DNA of 64,000 nucleotides from Thermocladium modestius JCM 10088 (GTDB lineage Archaea > Thermoproteota > Thermoprotei > Thermoproteales > Thermocladiaceae). The number at the start of each line of letters is the position of its first letter. The first letter of the stretch is position 1. Shown here one piece after another: positions 61,576-64,000 of the stretch. The notes under the pieces are model-generated. The model saw nothing but the letters and a program-made list of their open reading frames with translations, was not told where the DNA came from and did not search any database. The stretch covers positions 1-64,000 of the forward strand of contig BBBF01000005.1 in NCBI GenBank assembly GCA_001315925.1. Reading direction: 5' to 3'. A program made the translations under genes and the position numbers.

Positions 61576-62439
61576 CGCCGGCTCCCCCCCAATTCCTCGC
61601 CTATGTATCGCTTGAGTTCCTCCATTAACTCCCTGCTTATCTCAGCTCCCTTCCTGTTCGTGGCCTCTATCATATCCATTATGGTTCCCCCCCGCAACCC
61701 CCCCCTTTCCTCGCCCCCCCTCCATATCCCATTTATGGTCACCCCCCCGCCCGGCGTGGCGACGCTCCGCATCAAGCTGGCCGGCTCATAGTCTCTGAGC
61801 AACTCCAACGTAGATTCAAGCGTGTCCATGACGAGCATCCACGATATATCGCTGGGAAGCCCTATCAGGACGCCCGCCTCCTGCATGGCATCCATCACCA
61901 TTGCAATGAAGGCAGGCCCGCTTCCACTTAACGACGTTACGGCATTCATGTATGATTCATCCATTACATAGCACTTGCCCAAGGACTTGAACACGCCGCA
62001 TGTCTCATTTACGTCATCATCGCTGGCCCTGATCCCCCCCTTTGATATGACGGTCACCCCCCCCTGGACTTGATTATGCCTATGTTGGGCATAGCCCTTA
62101 TTATCCTGCATGGGATTAAGCCCTCCATTGCTTGTAATGGAACGCCAGCCACCACGGAAATCATCAATTGATCCGGCCCCCCCAGGCTAGGCTTTATCTC
62201 CTCCAATACCTCGAATGCTTGCCGGGGCTTCACGGCCAGCACCACCACGTCCGCGTCGGCAGCCGCGGAATTGTCGGTGGTAACCCTTATTGGGACCTGC
62301 GCCTTGACCCGCTCCACGCTTTCCGCGCGCTTCACCGTGCCGATAAGATCCTCCGGGGGGGAGCCCCGGCCAATAGGTACCCACGCGCTATCGCGGTTCC
62401 GATCCTTCCCATTCCAATAATCGCTACTCGCCTACCCAC
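61572..62439 (-). CDS. proC: Pyrroline-5-carboxylate reductase
   Basis: Last enzyme of proline synthesis, about 285 residues. VAIIGMGRIGTAIARGYLLA is the NAD(P) fold; VVVLAVKPRQAFEVLEEI, VAGVPLQAMEG, IIRAMPNIGI, and TSLSGSGPAFIAMVMDAM are family blocks; the closing ATPGGGVTINGI should read TPGGVTI. GTG start at 62439. The frame is broken near 62355 (G7) and 62060 (C7). Several in-frame runs in the C-terminal helix region (WRGGEERGGLRGG) probably inflate Gly count. Confidence 0.88.
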
Positions 62440-62717
62440 TGAGTGGGGGGGCACGCGAGGCCCTCTTTAAAAGCTGACACGTCGTATTGAAGCTGTGACT
62501 AATCCGGTCGCCATCTACGTTAGGAAGGAAAGAAATTGGTTTTGGTTAGTTTGACGACGGTCCATCCACATGGTGTACTGGAGGAAGAGGACCGCCTTAA
62601 CTGCAAGTTCATATCATGACCTCCTTCATTGCCCTTAAGGGCTGGGCTTGCCGTTTGCTTTATCGATAAATTAATGATAAAATATTTAAATAATTAACCT
62701 TATAGCCCCCCCACCCC
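62440..62717. promoter_or_regulatory. Divergent promoter region
   Basis: Spacer of 280 bases; GATAAAATATTTAAATAATT (62674-62693) lies 25-40 bases before the Rieske gene and is a strong TATA candidate. No RNA gene found. Confidence 0.45.
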
Positions 62718-63061
62718 ATGAAGGTACGCATATCTACCAAGGTATTTGAGCGAGAGAATTCAATAATAACATGGGTTAACAATAGGCCCGTCCTGGTGGC
62801 TAAGGTGGAGGGCCGCCTCTACGCCATGGATGCCGTGTGCGCCCACATGGGGGGGTGCGCATTGCTGACCAAGGTGAATGGGTACACAGTTACTTGCCCA
62901 GCCCACGAGGCTCAGTACGATATAAGGACGGGGGGCAATTAATAGCTAAGGCCAAGATAAGGCCGGAGGAGGGATGCGAGACGGAGAAGATAACCCCGCC
63001 GCTCAAGACTTACCAGGCAAGCGAGACCAGCGATGGATTCATTGAGCTGAAGATGGATTGA
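62718..63061 (+). CDS. Rieske-type [2Fe-2S] protein
   Basis: Soluble Rieske ferredoxin of about 113 residues. VCAHMGGCALL gives C-x-H and VTCPAHEAQYDIRTG the C-x2-H ligands; the first is probably CAHMGCALL with an extra Gly. The frame changes at G6 near 62935 (4 expected), after which QLIAKAKIRPEEG completes the fold. ATG at 62718. Likely an electron donor or acceptor for an unidentified oxidoreductase. Confidence 0.88.
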
Positions 63062-63065
63062 CCAG

Positions 63066-64000
63066 TTAATTAACGGGCTCTAACGGCCTGTACCAATTAT
63101 CCCTCTCATAGCCCACGTAACCTGCCCCCCCCGCTATTGTCTTCTTTATGAACTCTCGGGCCAAGTGGGGAAGGGGAACCCCCCCGGCGGCCGGCATCAC
63201 CCTCTCCTCGTAAAGCGTTCCCCCCCCAGTCGTTGGCTCCGTAATCCAGGGAGACTTGGCCGAGCCTCGTGCCCGCCGTTAACCAACCGGCCTGTATCCA
63301 TTTCAATTCGTCCCTGAACACCAATCTGGCGATCGCGACAGTTCTCAGCAGCTCCGTTCCCCCCCCACTGGTACGGAACCTCGCTGGCCAGCTCCGTGTT
63401 CTCCGGCTCGAAATTCCAAGCCGTGAATGCCATAATTAAGCCGCGCCGCCTCTGCAGGTCGAGGAGCTTCAATAGGTGCTCCGCCCTCTCCTCGAGCGTC
63501 TCCACGTGCCCGTACACCATGGTTGCGCTTATCGGAATTCCCATCTCCATTACTTGATCCATTACATCAAGCCAAGTCCCAGCCGTGCTCTTTATGGGGG
63601 GACACTAACCTCCTCACCCTATCGCTTAGAATCTCGGCGCCGCCGCCTGGAACGCTGTCCAAGCCGGCCTCCCGCAGCCTGGACACCAGTTCCTTTATGC
63701 TCAAGCCGCTGGTCTTGGCCAACCACTCTATCTCCACCACGCTCAAGCCGTGAATCGCGACCTCCCCCCCCGCGTGGCCTCCTTTATTCCCTTGAATGCC
63801 TCCTCGTAGTACTCAAGGGGAATGCTTGGATCCACTCCTCCCTGGAATAGGACCTGCCTTATGCCGTACCTCTCCCAATAATCCTTTATGGAGGCCACGG
63901 CATCCCTAACCGCTATCCTATACGAATCCGGGGATCCGGGCTTCCTATAGAACGCGCAGAACTTGCATCCTATCACGCATACGTTGGTGTAATTGAATAT
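63066..64000 (-). CDS. mqnC: Cyclic dehypoxanthinylfutalosine synthase (MqnC), 5' end cut
   Basis: Radical-SAM enzyme of the futalosine pathway, between MqnB and MqnD steps. VCVIGCKFCAFYRKPGSPD holds C-x3-C-x2-C; VLFQGGVDPSIPLEYYEE, KDYWERYGIRQ, MVYGHVETLEERAEHLLKLL, and the closing NWYRPLEP are MqnC-like. The start lies beyond the window. The frame is broken near 63765, 63600, 63365, 63225 and 63125, mostly at C7 runs. With mqnE, mqnA and mqnD at 34-37 kb, the downstream part of the pathway is nearly complete here; mqnB not seen. Confidence 0.85.

Overview
The window looks like chromosomal DNA of a hyperthermophilic or thermoacidophilic archaeon of the Thermoproteota, most likely order Thermoproteales (relatives of Caldivirga, Vulcanisaeta, Thermocladium). 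The pointers are archaeal transcription factor B next to gar1, ribosomal protein uL14, short leaderless genes behind A/T-rich TATA boxes, a fused crotonyl-CoA hydratase/3-hydroxybutyryl-CoA dehydrogenase with a thiolase (end of a 4-hydroxybutyrate-type carbon cycle), futalosine-pathway menaquinone genes, a Gat-QueC archaeosine enzyme, and C/D box sRNAs, one of which matches tRNA C56.

Layout. 1-5 kb: MFS carrier, membrane-anchored glycoprotein, a membrane protein plus winged-helix pair, and a CoA-disulfide-reductase-like flavoprotein. 5-6.2 kb: thpR and a small regulator. 6.5-9.7 kb: dehydrogenase/hydratase fusion and thiolase. 9.7-12.3 kb: tfb, gar1, a coiled-coil protein, hexulose-phosphate synthase. 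13.0-23.1 kb: an A/T-rich island with a type III-D-like CRISPR effector operon (small subunit, five Cas7-like RAMPs, Cas10, Csx10-like protein, Csx1) but no array, cas6 or adaptation genes. 23.1-27.7 kb: peroxiredoxin, GNAT, membrane proteins, DedA. 27.7-34 kb: complete oligopeptide ABC transporter oppABCDF. 34-37 kb: mqnD, mqnA, mqnE, with mqnC cut by the window end at 63-64 kb. 37-43.5 kb: V4R-like protein, DUF123, PEBP-like protein, lysS, hydrolase, Cas4-like nuclease, two C/D sRNAs, rpl14. 43.5-47.3 kb: secreted proteins and a transmembrane winged-helix regulator. 47.4-54.2 kb: argS, acetate transporter, acetyl-CoA synthetase, Thg1-like polymerase, isoaspartyl peptidase. 54.4-64 kb: Gat-QueC, a glycosyltransferase/MFS/UDP-sulfoquinovose-synthase cluster, a GH57 enzyme, methyltransferase, proC, Rieske protein.

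A second layer runs over all of this. Outside the A/T-rich island there are about 3-4 G or C runs of 6-8 bases per kb, mostly exactly 7, and I saw none longer than 8. Conserved motifs show that many should be 4-5 bases long: some runs add one Gly or Pro codon in frame, others break the frame. Essential genes (argS, lysS, tfb, acs) are affected, and smaller indels occur in short G/C and A/T runs. The simplest reading is systematic homopolymer error in the source sequence. The alternative, real tract expansion with slippage during expression, would be remarkable and is easily tested. I therefore annotate broken genes as single CDS spans and name the break points.

Functional themes: acetyl-CoA metabolism (4-hydroxybutyrate-type steps, acs, acetate carrier), menaquinone synthesis, peptide uptake, surface glycosylation with sulfoquinovose, tRNA modification (Gat-QueC, Thg1-like, C/D sRNA), and RNA-targeting antiviral defence.
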